DNA of 64,000 nt from Thermocrinis jamiesonii. GTDB lineage: Bacteria > Aquificota > Aquificia > Aquificales > Aquificaceae. The position numbers and the translations under genes are program-made. The DNA is taken from contig NZ_JNIE01000004.1 of NCBI RefSeq assembly GCF_000702425.1, positions 62,001 to 126,000 on the forward strand, in the 5' to 3' direction. Positions 50,424 through 59,703 of this stretch are shown piece by piece. Numbering within the stretch: position 1 is the first letter of the stretch; the number at the start of each line of letters is the position of its first letter. A model generated the notes under the pieces. The model did not search any database. It saw only the letters and a program-made list of their open reading frames with translations, and was not told the origin of the DNA.

Positions 50424-53373
50424 CCCTTTCAAACACAAGATTTCCATTTTCATATTCCACACGCACTCTGTCCCCTTCCTTTATTTCACCCTTTATTATC
50501 TTCTCTGCCAAAGGATTCTCTAAGTATCTCTGAAGGGTTCTCTTCAAGGGCCTTGCGCCGTAAGCAGGTTCGTATCCTAACTTAACCAAATGTTTCTTAG
50601 CTTCTTCCGATAGCTCTATACTTATGTTCTTCTCCGCAAGACGTTTGTTAATGTTGGCTATTAGCAGGTCTATTATCTGAAGTAGTTCCTTCATGGTCAA
50701 AGGCTTGAAGACTATAATCTCGTCTATCCTGTTTAGAAACTCTGGCCTAAAGTAGTATCTCAGTTCCTCTAACACTTTTTCTTTGGCCTTTTCAAACTCC
50801 TCCTCTATCTTCTTTTCTTCTCCATCAAGGGGAAGGCTGAGAAGATATTGGGAGCCTATGTTGGAGGTCATGATGATAACCGTATTTCTAAAATCTACCG
50901 TTCTTCCGTGTGAATCTGTCAGCCTTCCGTCGTCCAGCACTTGCAAAAATAGGTCAAAGACCCTGGGATGAGCTTTTTCTACTTCGTCTAAAAGAAGCAC
51001 AGAGTATGGTTTTCTTCTTACTGCTTCTGTGAGTTTTCCGCCTTCTTCATAGCCCACGTATCCTGGAGGAGCGCCTATGAGCTTTGCTACGCTATGTTCT
51101 TCTTTAAACTCAGACATATCAAGTCTTATAAGAGCGTCCTCTTCTCCAAAAAGAAGTTCTGCCAGTGCTTTTGAAAGCTCCGTCTTTCCTACACCGGTGG
51201 GACCCAAAAACAGGAAACTGGCTATGGGTCTCTTTGGATCCTTCAGTCCTGCCCTTGCCCTTCTTATAGCCTGTGCTACCGCCCTAACCGCATGTTCTTG
51301 GTCTATAACTCTTTTGTGAAGCTCTTCTTCAAGCCTTAACAGCCTTTCCATCTCTTCTTCTTTTAGCTTGGAGAGGGGAATTCCGGTCCATTCAGAAACC
51401 ACTTGGGCAACGTCTTCTGCACTAACTACCAACTGTTGGCTTTTGGCACTTTCTAACTCTTTAAGTTCCTTTTCAAGTTTGATCTTTTCTATCTTTAAGT
51501 TTGCTTCTCTTTCGTAGTCTCCCTTTTCGGAAGCTTTGATAATTTCGCTGTCTAACTCTTCCATCCTTCTTTTGATTTCTTGGATCCTAAGGTCCGCGCT
51601 TCCCAATTTGGAAAGTAGATCCTGCTTTTCCTTCTCAAGCTGGACTTTCTTTATCTTCAGTTGGGCTTCCTTTTCGTAGTCTCCTTCAAGAAAAGCCTTT
51701 TGGATCTCCTCATCAAGAGCTTTTATCTTTCTTTCAAGCTCTTGAACCTCCGGAGGGACAGAAATCACCGAAAGCTTTTTCCTTGCGCAGGCCTGATCCA
51801 AAGCATCTATAGCTTTGTCCGGTAGTTTTCTAAAGGTAACAAACCTTTTGGTTAGCTTTACCGCACTCTCTATGGCTTCATCCGATATTTTCACCTTGTG
51901 ATGGTTTTCCAATCTTGGGCGCAGACCTTTAAGGATCTCTATAGTTTCTTCTTCGCTGGGTTCATCTACGTATATAGGTTGGAACCTCCTTTCCAAAGCA
52001 GGGTCCTTTTCTATGTACTTTCTGTATTCATCTACGGTAGTAGCACCAATAAGCCTTATCTCACCCCTTGCCAAGGCAGGCTTTAGCATGTTCCCTGCAT
52101 CCAAAGAACCCTCAGCCCTTCCAGCACCAACCACCGTGTGAATTTCATCTATAAACAGTATTACGTTAGACTTCTGTTTTACTTCTTCCAAAAGGCTTTT
52201 CAGCCTCTCTTCAAACTCACCCCTATATTTGGAACCTGCCACCAAGGAACCCATGTCTATGGCTATAATCTCTTTGTCCTGTAGCTCTGCTGGAACCTCC
52301 TTGTTGGCTATTCTTTGGGCCAGTCCTTCCACTATGGCAGTTTTTCCCACACCTGGGTCACCCACCAAAACTGGATTGTTTTTGGACTTCCTCAAAAGCA
52401 CTTCTATAACCTGATTTATCTCCCTTTCTCTGCCTATAACCGGGTCCAACTTACCTTCCTTGGCAAGCTGAGTCAGGTTTGTACCAAACCTTTCCAACGC
52501 AGAGCGTTCTTCCTCTTTCAACTCTTGGCTTACGTCCTTCATCTTTTCACCTCCTAAGCTTTCTTTTAATAGTTTATTACCTACCGATTCCTCCACTTCA
52601 AGCAAAGCGCTGGCTATGTGATAGGGTTCTACCTGTGCCTTTCCCTCTTCCACCGCAAGGTCCTGCGCTCTTTCCATCACCTTTACGAGGTTCTGAGAAT
52701 AGTCAAAAGCTGGCACAATACCAAACACCTTCTGATAGACTATGTCTTTGAACCTCTCAGGAGACAACCCAATCTCTTTTAGCTGTTCCAAAACAGGAGA
52801 TTGTTCTAAAGCCTTTTTAACCAAACCATCTATGGAAAGTTTATTTTCCAAGAAAGCTTTAACATCCTCCTGTCTAAAGACTCCAGTCAAACTCTTCTCT
52901 ACGCTATCCAACTGAGCCCTATATTGGGATTCTATCCTTTCAAGCCTTGCGTATTCTACCTCCAACTCCCTAAGGCTCCAGTAGTCCCCATACCTTCTTG
53001 CCCTATCTAACTCCCTTTTTAGCTCCTCTTTTGCCCTTTTTAGCCTTTCCAACTCTATTTGAACTTGTCCTATGTCCGACTTTATCTGCATTATCTTGCT
53101 TCTTAGGTCTATAAGGTGCTTAGCTTCTTGTTCCGCTACCTTTTGAATTTGGGACTTTACCTTGTTTAGATAATCTCCGATCCTTTTGAGAAACTCTTTT
53201 GGCTCAATCCCCCTCCTTTCAAGATATTTTCTAAGAGCGGACTTCTCATCAGCAAGCATTACCAAAAGCAGATGGTCTGTATCCACTTTAGTGTCCTGCT
53301 GAGATCTTGCCAACTCCTTTGCTCTGTTTAGGTATTCCAAAGACTTTGCAGAAAGCATATTTTCACTGAACAT
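50419..53373 (-). CDS. clpB: ClpB disaggregase with expanded coiled coils
   Basis: A 984-residue AAA+ protein, longer than the usual 850-870. The N-terminal Clp repeats (residues 1-85) are split by an inserted charged coiled coil (about 90-160). NBD1 has G-D-P-G-V-G-K-T-A and NBD2 has G-P-T-G-V-G-K-T-E. The middle region (about 580-690) carries two near-repeats, [11 protein letters not shown] and [11 protein letters not shown]. No ClpP-binding I-G-F/L loop is evident, supporting a chaperone. It rescues aggregated proteins with DnaK. GGAGG lies before ATG 53373. Confidence 0.92.
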   Translation of the reverse strand: MFSENMLSAKSLEYLNRAKELARSQQDTKVDTDHLLLVMLADEKSALRKYLERRGIEPKEFLKRIGDYLNKVKSQIQKVAEQEAKHLIDLRSKIMQIKSDIGQVQIELERLKRAKEELKRELDRARRYGDYWSLRELEVEYARLERIESQYRAQLDSVEKSLTGVFRQEDVKAFLENKLSIDGLVKKALEQSPVLEQLKEIGLSPERFKDIVYQKVFGIVPAFDYSQNLVKVMERAQDLAVEEGKAQVEPYHIASALLEVEESVGNKLLKESLGGEKMKDVSQELKEEERSALERFGTNLTQLAKEGKLDPVIGREREINQVIEVLLRKSKNNPVLVGDPGVGKTAIVEGLAQRIANKEVPAELQDKEIIAIDMGSLVAGSKYRGEFEERLKSLLEEVKQKSNVILFIDEIHTVVGAGRAEGSLDAGNMLKPALARGEIRLIGATTVDEYRKYIEKDPALERRFQPIYVDEPSEEETIEILKGLRPRLENHHKVKISDEAIESAVKLTKRFVTFRKLPDKAIDALDQACARKKLSVISVPPEVQELERKIKALDEEIQKAFLEGDYEKEAQLKIKKVQLEKEKQDLLSKLGSADLRIQEIKRRMEELDSEIIKASEKGDYEREANLKIEKIKLEKELKELESAKSQQLVVSAEDVAQVVSEWTGIPLSKLKEEEMERLLRLEEELHKRVIDQEHAVRAVAQAIRRARAGLKDPKRPIASFLFLGPTGVGKTELSKALAELLFGEEDALIRLDMSEFKEEHSVAKLIGAPPGYVGYEEGGKLTEAVRRKPYSVLLLDEVEKAHPRVFDLFLQVLDDGRLTDSHGRTVDFRNTVIIMTSNIGSQYLLSLPLDGEEKKIEEEFEKAKEKVLEELRYYFRPEFLNRIDEIIVFKPLTMKELLQIIDLLIANINKRLAEKNISIELSEEAKKHLVKLGYEPAYGARPLKRTLQRYLENPLAEKIIKGEIKEGDRVRVEYENGNLVFERV

Positions 53374-53397
53374 CCTTATCCTCCAAATTGATATTAC

Positions 53398-53415
53398 TGT
53401 TAATAATTGTTAATA
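53398..53415. repeat. Direct repeat TGTTAATA x2 near the clpB start site
   Basis: Two perfect copies of TGTTAATA (53398-53405 and 53408-53415, plus strand) are 2 bp apart, one helical turn in period. They overlap the clpB -10 box and likely +1, a position expected for a repressor site. In an AT-rich region this can arise by chance. Confidence 0.35.
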
Positions 53416-53440
53416 ATAATCTTTAGTGAGTTATTGTCAA
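53413..53440 (-). promoter_or_regulatory. Sigma-70-type promoter of clpB
   Basis: Minus strand: TTGACA (53440-53435), 16 bp spacer, TATTAT (53418-53413). This is the best full -35/-10 promoter I see in the window. No CIRCE repeat is visible, so HrcA control is not suggested. Confidence 0.65.
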
Positions 53441-53445
53441 GTTTT

Positions 53446-55038
53446 TCAGACTGTCACCTGTTTTACAAACAAGATCTCCGGAAGCTTTTTAATTTCCTCC
53501 AGCACCTCTTCTGGCACTTGATCATCCAAGTTTAGAATCCCAAGGGCTATCCCACCTTTTCTTTCTCTTCCAAGCCTAAATCCTGCAATATTTACATTTG
53601 CTTTTCCAAGCATGGTCCCTATCTTTCCTATTACCCCTGGCACGTCTTTGTTTTCAAACAAAAGCATTATCCCTTCAGGCTCTACATCCACTCTGTATTT
53701 GTCTATCTGCACGATGCGTGGAATATTGCCTTCCAACACAGTGCCAACTACTACCTTTTCAGTGCCATCTGACTTGGCAACAACTTTTACGTAGTGCTTA
53801 AAATCTACCGTTTCCGTAGATGTTAGTTCCTCAACTTTTAAACCTCTGTCTCTGGCTACATAGCTTGCATTTATTATGTTTATTGGAAAATCCACAATCT
53901 CTTTTAGGATCCCCATCAAAACCGCAGAAGCTATGGGATGAAAGTGTTCTGCAATGTCTCCTCTAACCTCTATATGCACCTCCTTTATTCCTTCTTCAGC
54001 CCATTGCACCAAAAATTTACCCATTTTCTCAGCCAGATCCAAGTGAGGCTTTATGAGAGTAAGCACAGAAAGGTCTGGAAAGGGAGCATTCACCGCATAT
54101 TCTACTGTTTGACCCCTAAGGGCTTTAACAACCTGCTGAGCTATTATAACTGCCACATTTTCTTGAGATTCGTAAGTATTAGCTCCTATGTGAGGTGAGA
54201 GGGAAACGTTGGGAAATTTTTTGAGCTTTTCTATAAACTCATAAGGTGGAGGTTCCACTGAATAGACATCCAGTCCTACTCCCCCAAGCTTACCTGTCTC
54301 TAAAGCCCAAATTAAATCTTCGTCCTTTACTATTCCACCTCTTGCACAGTTGATCAATATGGCTCCATCCTTCATCAGTTCAAACTCTTTCCTCGTTATC
54401 ATATGTTTGGTTTCGTGTGTCAGCGGAGCGTGAATAGTTAGAATATCCACCTGTTTTAACATTTCTCTCAAATCATCAAAGAGTTTTACCCCAAGTCTTT
54501 CGGCCTTTTCCTTTGGAATGTATGGATCATAAGCAAAAACCTTCATTCCGAAGGCTTTGCACCTGATAGCTACCTGAGAACCGATATTTCCCAAACCTAT
54601 TATTCCTAAGGTTTTTCCGTATAACTCTGTTCCCATAAACTTCTTTCTATCCCACTTCCCCTCCAGCATGGAGTTATGAGCCATATGAAAGTTTCTTATA
54701 ACGCATAACATGTGGGCTATGGTAAGCTCTGTAGCACCTATAGTATTTGCACCGGGTGTGTTTATAACTAAAATGCCCCTTTTTGAAGCTTCCTCAATAT
54801 CTATGTTATCCACACCTACGCCAGCTCTTCCAATCACCTTCAAGTTTTCTGCTCTTTCCAGAAGCTCCGCAGTAACCGGTGTTCTGCTTCTTGTTATTAT
54901 GCAGTCATATCCCTTTACCACCTCCAAAAGCTCCTGATAGGTAATATCCGGTTCATAATCTACCTCAAAGTCTTGTTCCCTTCTCAGTATCTCAATACCC
55001 TTTTCTGAAATGGGATCTGTAATAAGAATTCTAAACAT
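53446..55038 (-). CDS. serA: D-3-phosphoglycerate dehydrogenase
   Basis: A 530-residue long-form SerA starting serine synthesis from 3-phosphoglycerate. The NAD motif G-L-G-N-I-G-S near 147, catalytic N-C-A-R-G-G near 230, and His in S-P-H-I-G-A-N-T near 280 are present. An intervening domain (about 320-450) and C-terminal ACT domain (about 455-530, N-K-D-V-P-G-V-I-G) bind serine for feedback. AGGAGG precedes ATG 55038. clpB follows 72 bp downstream with its own promoter. Confidence 0.96.
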   Translation of the reverse strand: MFRILITDPISEKGIEILRREQDFEVDYEPDITYQELLEVVKGYDCIITRSRTPVTAELLERAENLKVIGRAGVGVDNIDIEEASKRGILVINTPGANTIGATELTIAHMLCVIRNFHMAHNSMLEGKWDRKKFMGTELYGKTLGIIGLGNIGSQVAIRCKAFGMKVFAYDPYIPKEKAERLGVKLFDDLREMLKQVDILTIHAPLTHETKHMITRKEFELMKDGAILINCARGGIVKDEDLIWALETGKLGGVGLDVYSVEPPPYEFIEKLKKFPNVSLSPHIGANTYESQENVAVIIAQQVVKALRGQTVEYAVNAPFPDLSVLTLIKPHLDLAEKMGKFLVQWAEEGIKEVHIEVRGDIAEHFHPIASAVLMGILKEIVDFPINIINASYVARDRGLKVEELTSTETVDFKHYVKVVAKSDGTEKVVVGTVLEGNIPRIVQIDKYRVDVEPEGIMLLFENKDVPGVIGKIGTMLGKANVNIAGFRLGRERKGGIALGILNLDDQVPEEVLEEIKKLPEILFVKQVTV

Positions 55039-55090
55039 AGGAAACCTCCTTCAGTTTAAAATAAGTTATTATATTACATAGTTTTAATAG

Positions 55091-56068
55091 ATGCTTAAAA
55101 TAGGCATAACCATCGGAGACCCCGCAGGTGTAGGGCCGGAGCTCATAATTAAACTAAGCGAACACTTTGATAAAGAAAAGGCTTACATCATATATGGAGA
55201 AGAAAAAATACTAAGAGCCTGTGCAAGGGAATTGGGTAAAAGCTTTGAAGCGAACCTGATAAATACTCCTGAGGAGGTTGAAAAACCCGGCGTTTATATC
55301 GTTGATCTAAACATCTCCGAAGTGGAGAAACCTGAGCCTTCTTTTACCTCCGGAAAGGTGGCGGTAGCTTACTTGGGAAGGATAGCAGTAGATGCGGTTT
55401 ATGGAAAGATAGATGGTCTTCTTACTATGCCTATAAGCAAGTTTTGGGCTAAGTTAGCGGGGTTTTCTTTTGAAGGTCAAACTGAATTTTTAGCTCAGGC
55501 CTTTGGTATCAAAGACTACGCCATGCTGATGTATTCGGAAAAGTTAAAAGTGTGCCTGCTTTCAACCCACCTTTCTTTGAAGGAAGCCATAGAAAAGGTT
55601 ACAAAACAAAACATTGTCAGTAAGGTAAAGCTTATAGCTAAGGAGTATGAAAAATGGTTTGGTTATGAGCCTTCCGTTGGAATACTTGGCTTGAACCCCC
55701 ATGCGGGAGAAGGTGGGCTTATAGGAGAGGAAGAAGTTAAGGAGATCCTTCCTGCAATAGAGGAGTTAAGATCGGAAGGTTACAAAGTGGAGGGACCTTT
55801 GTCTCCAGATTCTGCCTTTTTAAGCAAAAGCTGTGATGTGTTTTTGTGTATGTATCACGACCAAGGGCTTATACCCTTTAAGCTTTTGGCTTTTAAAGAT
55901 GGAGTTAATATGACACTTGGCATTCCTATCCCTCGCACCTCTCCAGATCACGGAACCGCCTACGACATAGCCTGGAAAGGGATAGCAGACCTTTCTCCTT
56001 CCTTACACGCCCTAAGGCTTTGCGAAGAGCTTGCCAAACTAAGAAAACAGGGCAGAGCCAATCCTTAA
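55091..56068 (+). CDS. pdxA: 4-hydroxythreonine-4-phosphate dehydrogenase
   Basis: A 325-residue enzyme of pyridoxal phosphate synthesis by the DXP-dependent route. I-T-I-G-D-P-A-G-V-G-P-E-L near the start, G-Q-T-E-F-L, L-N-P-H-A-G-E-G-G, H-D-Q-G-L-I-P-F-K and T-S-P-D-H-G-T-A-Y-D are typical with the metal-binding His residues. No SD precedes ATG 55091. It converges with yggS, a PLP-handling gene, with a 30-nt overlap, a suggestive pairing. Several aminotransferases here need PLP. Confidence 0.95.
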   Translation: MLKIGITIGDPAGVGPELIIKLSEHFDKEKAYIIYGEEKILRACARELGKSFEANLINTPEEVEKPGVYIVDLNISEVEKPEPSFTSGKVAVAYLGRIAVDAVYGKIDGLLTMPISKFWAKLAGFSFEGQTEFLAQAFGIKDYAMLMYSEKLKVCLLSTHLSLKEAIEKVTKQNIVSKVKLIAKEYEKWFGYEPSVGILGLNPHAGEGGLIGEEEVKEILPAIEELRSEGYKVEGPLSPDSAFLSKSCDVFLCMYHDQGLIPFKLLAFKDGVNMTLGIPIPRTSPDHGTAYDIAWKGIADLSPSLHALRLCEELAKLRKQGRANP

Positions 56069-56710
56069 AATGGTAGCTCCCTCTTCTACAGCTACTTCAA
56101 AATCATTTGACATACCCATGGAAAGGTGTGGAAGTTTAATCCCGTAGTCTTTTTCCAACATCTCCTTAAGCTTTCTCAGCTTTATAAAGTAAGGTCTTAC
56201 CTTTTCTGGGTCTTCTTCGTAAGGTGGTATGGCCATAAGTCCCAAAACCCTTATGTTTTTTAGGTTTAGACAGTATTCAAAGAGATTTTTTAGCTCTTCT
56301 GGGCTTACTCCACCCTTTGTTTCCTCACCACCCACATTAACTTCTATAAGCACGTCTTGGACCTTTTGTATTTTTTCTGCCCTCTTGTTTATTTCCTCCG
56401 CAAGGTTAGGTCTATCCACCGAATGGATAAGGGAAACTTTGTCTATGATGTATTTGACTTTGTTTGTTTGAAGTCTGCCTATGAAGTGCCAATCTATGGG
56501 TAAGTCTTTTAGAAGTTCCAGTTTCTTTAAAAAGTCCTGTGCCCTGCTTTCTCCAAAGACCTTAACACCACATTGATAAGCCTGTCTTATCTTTTCTGCG
56601 TCTGCATACTTGGATGCTCCAAGAAGGATTATTTCCTCTCTGCTTCTTCCGGACCTTTGGCAAGCTTGAAGGATTCGCTCTTCTATCCTTTGAACGTTTT
56701 GGCAAACCAC
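56039..56710 (-). CDS. yggS: YggS-family PLP homeostasis protein
   Basis: A 223-residue PLP-binding TIM barrel (COG0325). L-L-G-A-S-K-Y holds the PLP lysine (family A-V-S-K-x), G-E-S-R-A-Q-D-F matches G-E-N-x-x-Q, W-H-F-I-G-R-L-Q-T-N-K and M-G-M-S-N-D-F (family M-G-M-S-x-D) follow. I chose GTG 56710, directly preceded by tandem TATAAT boxes; the longer frame enters tRNA-Leu on the other strand. It controls intracellular PLP level. Its neighbour pdxA makes a PLP precursor. Confidence 0.92.
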   Translation of the reverse strand: MVCQNVQRIEERILQACQRSGRSREEIILLGASKYADAEKIRQAYQCGVKVFGESRAQDFLKKLELLKDLPIDWHFIGRLQTNKVKYIIDKVSLIHSVDRPNLAEEINKRAEKIQKVQDVLIEVNVGGEETKGGVSPEELKNLFEYCLNLKNIRVLGLMAIPPYEEDPEKVRPYFIKLRKLKEMLEKDYGIKLPHLSMGMSNDFEVAVEEGATILRIGSALFS

Positions 56711-56724
56711 ATTATAATTATAAT
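56711..56724. promoter_or_regulatory. Divergent overlapping TATAAT boxes (yggS and tRNA-Leu/queC)
   Basis: The near-palindrome holds TATAAT twice on each strand (plus 56713-56718 and 56719-56724; minus 56722-56717 and 56716-56711). Plus-strand use would start at about tRNA-Leu G1, minus-strand use at about GTG 56710. Both directions cannot be open at once. Confidence 0.55.
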
Positions 56725-56726
56725 TA

Positions 56727-56810
56727 GCCGGAGTGGCGGAACTGGCAGACGCGGGAGACTCAAAATCTCCTGCCCGCAAGGGCGTGGGGGTTCGAGTCCC
56801 TCCTCCGGCA
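56727..56810 (+). tRNA. tRNA-Leu (anticodon CAA)
   Basis: An 84-nt class II tRNA: acceptor GCCGGAG/CTCCGGC, anticodon stem GGAGA/TCTCC with loop CTCAAAA, long variable arm GCCC-GCAA-GGGC, T arm GGGGG-TTCGAGT-CCCTC, discriminator A73. CAA reads TTG. CCA is not encoded. queC starts 6 nt later, so both share a transcript. Confidence 0.97.
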
Positions 56811-56816
56811 TAAAAA

Positions 56817-57464
56817 ATGAAAAGCATAATAGTCCTACTCTCTGGTGGAATAGACAGCGCAGTTTTACTCTGGCTTTCAAAAAGGGAATACGAAAGGGTT
56901 TTGGCCCTTTCCTTCGATTATGGACAAAAACACAAAGTTGAGCTAAAGTATGCAAAAGAGCTTGCAAAAATAGCAGGGGTAGAACACATAATAGTGGAAT
57001 TGCCCTCCCTTAAAGGGATAAAAGGCTCAGCCCTTTTGGAAGGTGGTCCGGAGGTTCCCTCCGAAGAATACCACAAGGACACTCCACCCATAACCACCGT
57101 CCCTATGAGAAACTTGATCTTTTTAGCCATAGCGGGAGCTTATGCAGATGCTTACGAGATTGACACCATAGGCATTGCGGTTCATTCTTTGGACTCTCCC
57201 TATCCAGACTGTAGGCCAGAGTTTATAAGTGCTGCAGAGAGTGCATTGACCTGTGGTTCCACTTTAAGCGCAAAAAGGAAGGTAAGGCTTAAAGTTTATG
57301 CACCCTTTTTGGGTATGACAAAAAGGGATATTGTCAGTTTGGGTGTGTCCTTGGGCGTTCCCTTTGAGAAGACTTATTCCTGCTACAGGGGAACTGAGCC
57401 TCCCTGCGGAGAGTGTGCTACCTGCAGGCAAAGAGAAGAAGCTCTAAAAAGCATTCTGTTATAA
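56817..57464 (+). CDS. queC: 7-cyano-7-deazaguanine synthase (QueC)
   Basis: A 215-residue ATP-dependent enzyme making preQ0 from the QueE product. S-G-G-I-D-S-A-V is the PP-loop (residues 9-16), and the C-terminal C-x-n-C-G-E-C-A-T-C motif (C-Y-R-G onward) binds zinc. ATG 56817 lies 6 nt after the tRNA-Leu discriminator base, with no SD, so after 3' processing of the tRNA the mRNA would be almost leaderless. The stop overlaps the purL -10 box. Confidence 0.96.
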   Translation: MKSIIVLLSGGIDSAVLLWLSKREYERVLALSFDYGQKHKVELKYAKELAKIAGVEHIIVELPSLKGIKGSALLEGGPEVPSEEYHKDTPPITTVPMRNLIFLAIAGAYADAYEIDTIGIAVHSLDSPYPDCRPEFISAAESALTCGSTLSAKRKVRLKVYAPFLGMTKRDIVSLGVSLGVPFEKTYSCYRGTEPPCGECATCRQREEALKSILL

Positions 57465-57465
57465 T
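57460..57465 (+). promoter_or_regulatory. Extended -10 promoter of purL
   Basis: TGT-TATAAT (extended -10) overlaps the queC TAA stop (57462-57464) and lies 6 nt before TTG 57472 and 9 nt before GTG 57475. No SD sequence follows. Confidence 0.5.
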
Positions 57466-57471
57466 AACATC

Positions 57472-59703
57472 TTGGTGGTTGAAGCATACGAACTTCACGG
57501 ACTTTCTAAAGAAGAATATGAGAGGATAGTTGAAAGGCTCGGTAGAAAGCCCAATCACTTAGAGCTCGGCGTTTTGGGAGCTCTTTGGTCAGAACACTGC
57601 TCTTACAAGTCTTCAAAGAGACTTTTAAAACTCTTTCCTACGCAAGGGGAGCATGTTATTCAAGGACCGGGAGAAAACGCAGGTGTGGTTAAGCTTGACG
57701 ATCAGGTCTGGCTTGCCTTTAAGATAGAAAGCCACAACCATCCCTCTTTTATAGAGCCTTTCAACGGTTCCGCAACAGGTGTGGGAGGAATAATAAGGGA
57801 CATTCTTTCAATGGGTGCCCGTCCTATTGCTTTGATGGACTCTTTGCGCTTTGGTTTTCCGTTGGACGCAAAGACAAGGTATATAGTCAAAGGAGTGGTA
57901 AAAGGCATTTCTCATTATGGGAACTCCATAGGTGTTCCCACGGTGGGTGGGGAAACCTTTTTTGAAGAGTGTTATAAAACGAACCCGCTTGTGAATGCCT
58001 TCTGTCTTGGAATTATACCTGCGGGCAGAATGCTTAGGGCAAGAGGCACAAAGCCAGGCCAACTGCTTTTTCTTATAGGCTCTTCTACAGGTAGAGACGG
58101 CATTCACGGAGCGGTTATGGCTTCAGGTGAGTTTGGAGAGGACACGGAAAGCAAAAGACCAAACGTCCAAGTAGGAGACCCATACTTTGGAAAAAAGCTG
58201 ATAGAGGCAATAATGAGGATAGTAGAGGAGGGTCTTATTGTTGGTATGCAGGACTTAGGCGCTGCTGGTTTGGCAGGTGCATCTTCAGAGCTTGCCAGCA
58301 AGTCCAAAATGGGTGTAGAGCTATATCTGGAAAAGGTCCCCCTCAGAGAGCAAGGTATGACACCTTACGAAATACTCCTTTCAGAAAGTCAGGAGAGAAT
58401 GCTTTTGGTGGTAGAAGAAGAAAAGGTGGAAAGGCTTAGAGAGTTAGCCAAAGAGTTTCACTTAGAAGGGGAGGTGGTGGGAAGATTGACAGAAGATGGC
58501 ATTTTTAGAGCTTACTTTAATGGAGAGCTTGTAGCGGAACTTCCGGTAAGCTTGATAACCGAAGAGGCACCCATCTATCAAAGGCCAAGCAGGGAACCGG
58601 ATTACATAAAGGACTTGAGAGCTTTCAACGAGGATGAGCTAAAGGAAGCAGACTTAAGGGATGCCCTTTACAAGCTTTTGTCTTCTCCCAACGTGTGCTC
58701 AAAGGAGTGGATATACAGTCAGTATGATTATCAGGTGGGAACCAATACAGTCTTGGTGCCTGGGGCAGACAGTGCCATTTTAAGGGTCAAGTGGGTAGTC
58801 TATCCTGAGCTAAAAAGTGAAAAACTTATAGCTTTGAGCTGTGAAGGAAACGGTAGGATGGTCTTTCTGAACCCTTACGAAGGGGGTAAATACATAATTG
58901 CGGAAGTTCTCAGAAACCTTGCCTGCGTTGGCGCAAAACCCTTAGGAATAACTGACTGCTTAAACTTTGGAAATCCAGAAAGACCGGAAATTATGTGGCA
59001 GTTGGAAAAGGCAGTAAGCGGAATGGCTGACGCTTGTAAGTATTTTGGTGTGCCAGTAGTTAGCGGAAATGTATCTCTCTATAACGAAACTGTAGAAAGT
59101 AAAGAGATAAGAAACGTATATCCCACACCTATAGTGGTTGCGGTAGGCTACATTGAAGGAAAGACTTTTGTATCCCACAGGTTTGAAAAGGCAGGCAGTT
59201 TGATCTTTTTGATAGGAGACCTAAGAAGAAAGCTCAGCTTGGGTGGAAGCGAATACCTGAAGGTGGTTCATGGATTGGTCGCAGGGGATGTGCCAGCGGT
59301 GGATCTAAGGAAAGAAAAAGCTTTGCAAGAAGTGCTTATAAAACTCATAGAGGAACATGTTGTCCTTTCTGCCCACGACGTATCCACAGGAGGACTTTTG
59401 ATAGCTCTGCTAGAATGCGCCTTTGGAACTGGGCTTGGCCTTGAGCTTAATATATACACAGAGGAAAGGCTTGATAGATTTTTCTTTTCAGAAAGCCCAA
59501 CGAGGGTCATAGTAAGCGTAGAAAAGGGCAAAGAAGAACTCTTAAAGAACGCTGTAGAAGAGGCTGGCTTAGACTGGATGCTTTTGGGAAAGGTAAAGGA
59601 AGAACCAGAGCTTTCTATAAAGATCTATGAAGAGCTAATCTTAAAGGAAAAGGTCGAGGACTTAGAAAGGGTATGGAGAGAATACTTAACCAACACGCTT
59701 TGA
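57472..59703 (+). CDS. purL: Phosphoribosylformylglycinamidine synthase II
   Basis: A 743-residue small-type PurL, which works with separate PurQ and PurS to make FGAM in purine synthesis. L-W-S-E-H-C-S-Y-K near residue 36, K-I-E-S-H-N-H-P-S near 86, G-A-A-G-L-A-G-A-S-S-E and the C-terminal H-D-V-S-T-G-G-L motif are characteristic. The start may be TTG 57472 or GTG 57475; neither has an SD. The 3' end overlaps lspA by 31 nt. purQ and purS are not seen in this window. Confidence 0.96.
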   Translation: MVVEAYELHGLSKEEYERIVERLGRKPNHLELGVLGALWSEHCSYKSSKRLLKLFPTQGEHVIQGPGENAGVVKLDDQVWLAFKIESHNHPSFIEPFNGSATGVGGIIRDILSMGARPIALMDSLRFGFPLDAKTRYIVKGVVKGISHYGNSIGVPTVGGETFFEECYKTNPLVNAFCLGIIPAGRMLRARGTKPGQLLFLIGSSTGRDGIHGAVMASGEFGEDTESKRPNVQVGDPYFGKKLIEAIMRIVEEGLIVGMQDLGAAGLAGASSELASKSKMGVELYLEKVPLREQGMTPYEILLSESQERMLLVVEEEKVERLRELAKEFHLEGEVVGRLTEDGIFRAYFNGELVAELPVSLITEEAPIYQRPSREPDYIKDLRAFNEDELKEADLRDALYKLLSSPNVCSKEWIYSQYDYQVGTNTVLVPGADSAILRVKWVVYPELKSEKLIALSCEGNGRMVFLNPYEGGKYIIAEVLRNLACVGAKPLGITDCLNFGNPERPEIMWQLEKAVSGMADACKYFGVPVVSGNVSLYNETVESKEIRNVYPTPIVVAVGYIEGKTFVSHRFEKAGSLIFLIGDLRRKLSLGGSEYLKVVHGLVAGDVPAVDLRKEKALQEVLIKLIEEHVVLSAHDVSTGGLLIALLECAFGTGLGLELNIYTEERLDRFFFSESPTRVIVSVEKGKEELLKNAVEEAGLDWMLLGKVKEEPELSIKIYEELILKEKVEDLERVWREYLTNTL

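Noticed and set aside
53374-53445. CIRCE (HrcA) element before clpB
   Set aside because: No TTAGCACTC/GAGTGCTAA inverted repeat can be found.
56711-56827. Longer start for yggS on the minus strand
   Set aside because: The extension is the antisense of tRNA-Leu; GTG 56710 with TATAAT just upstream gives the normal family N terminus.
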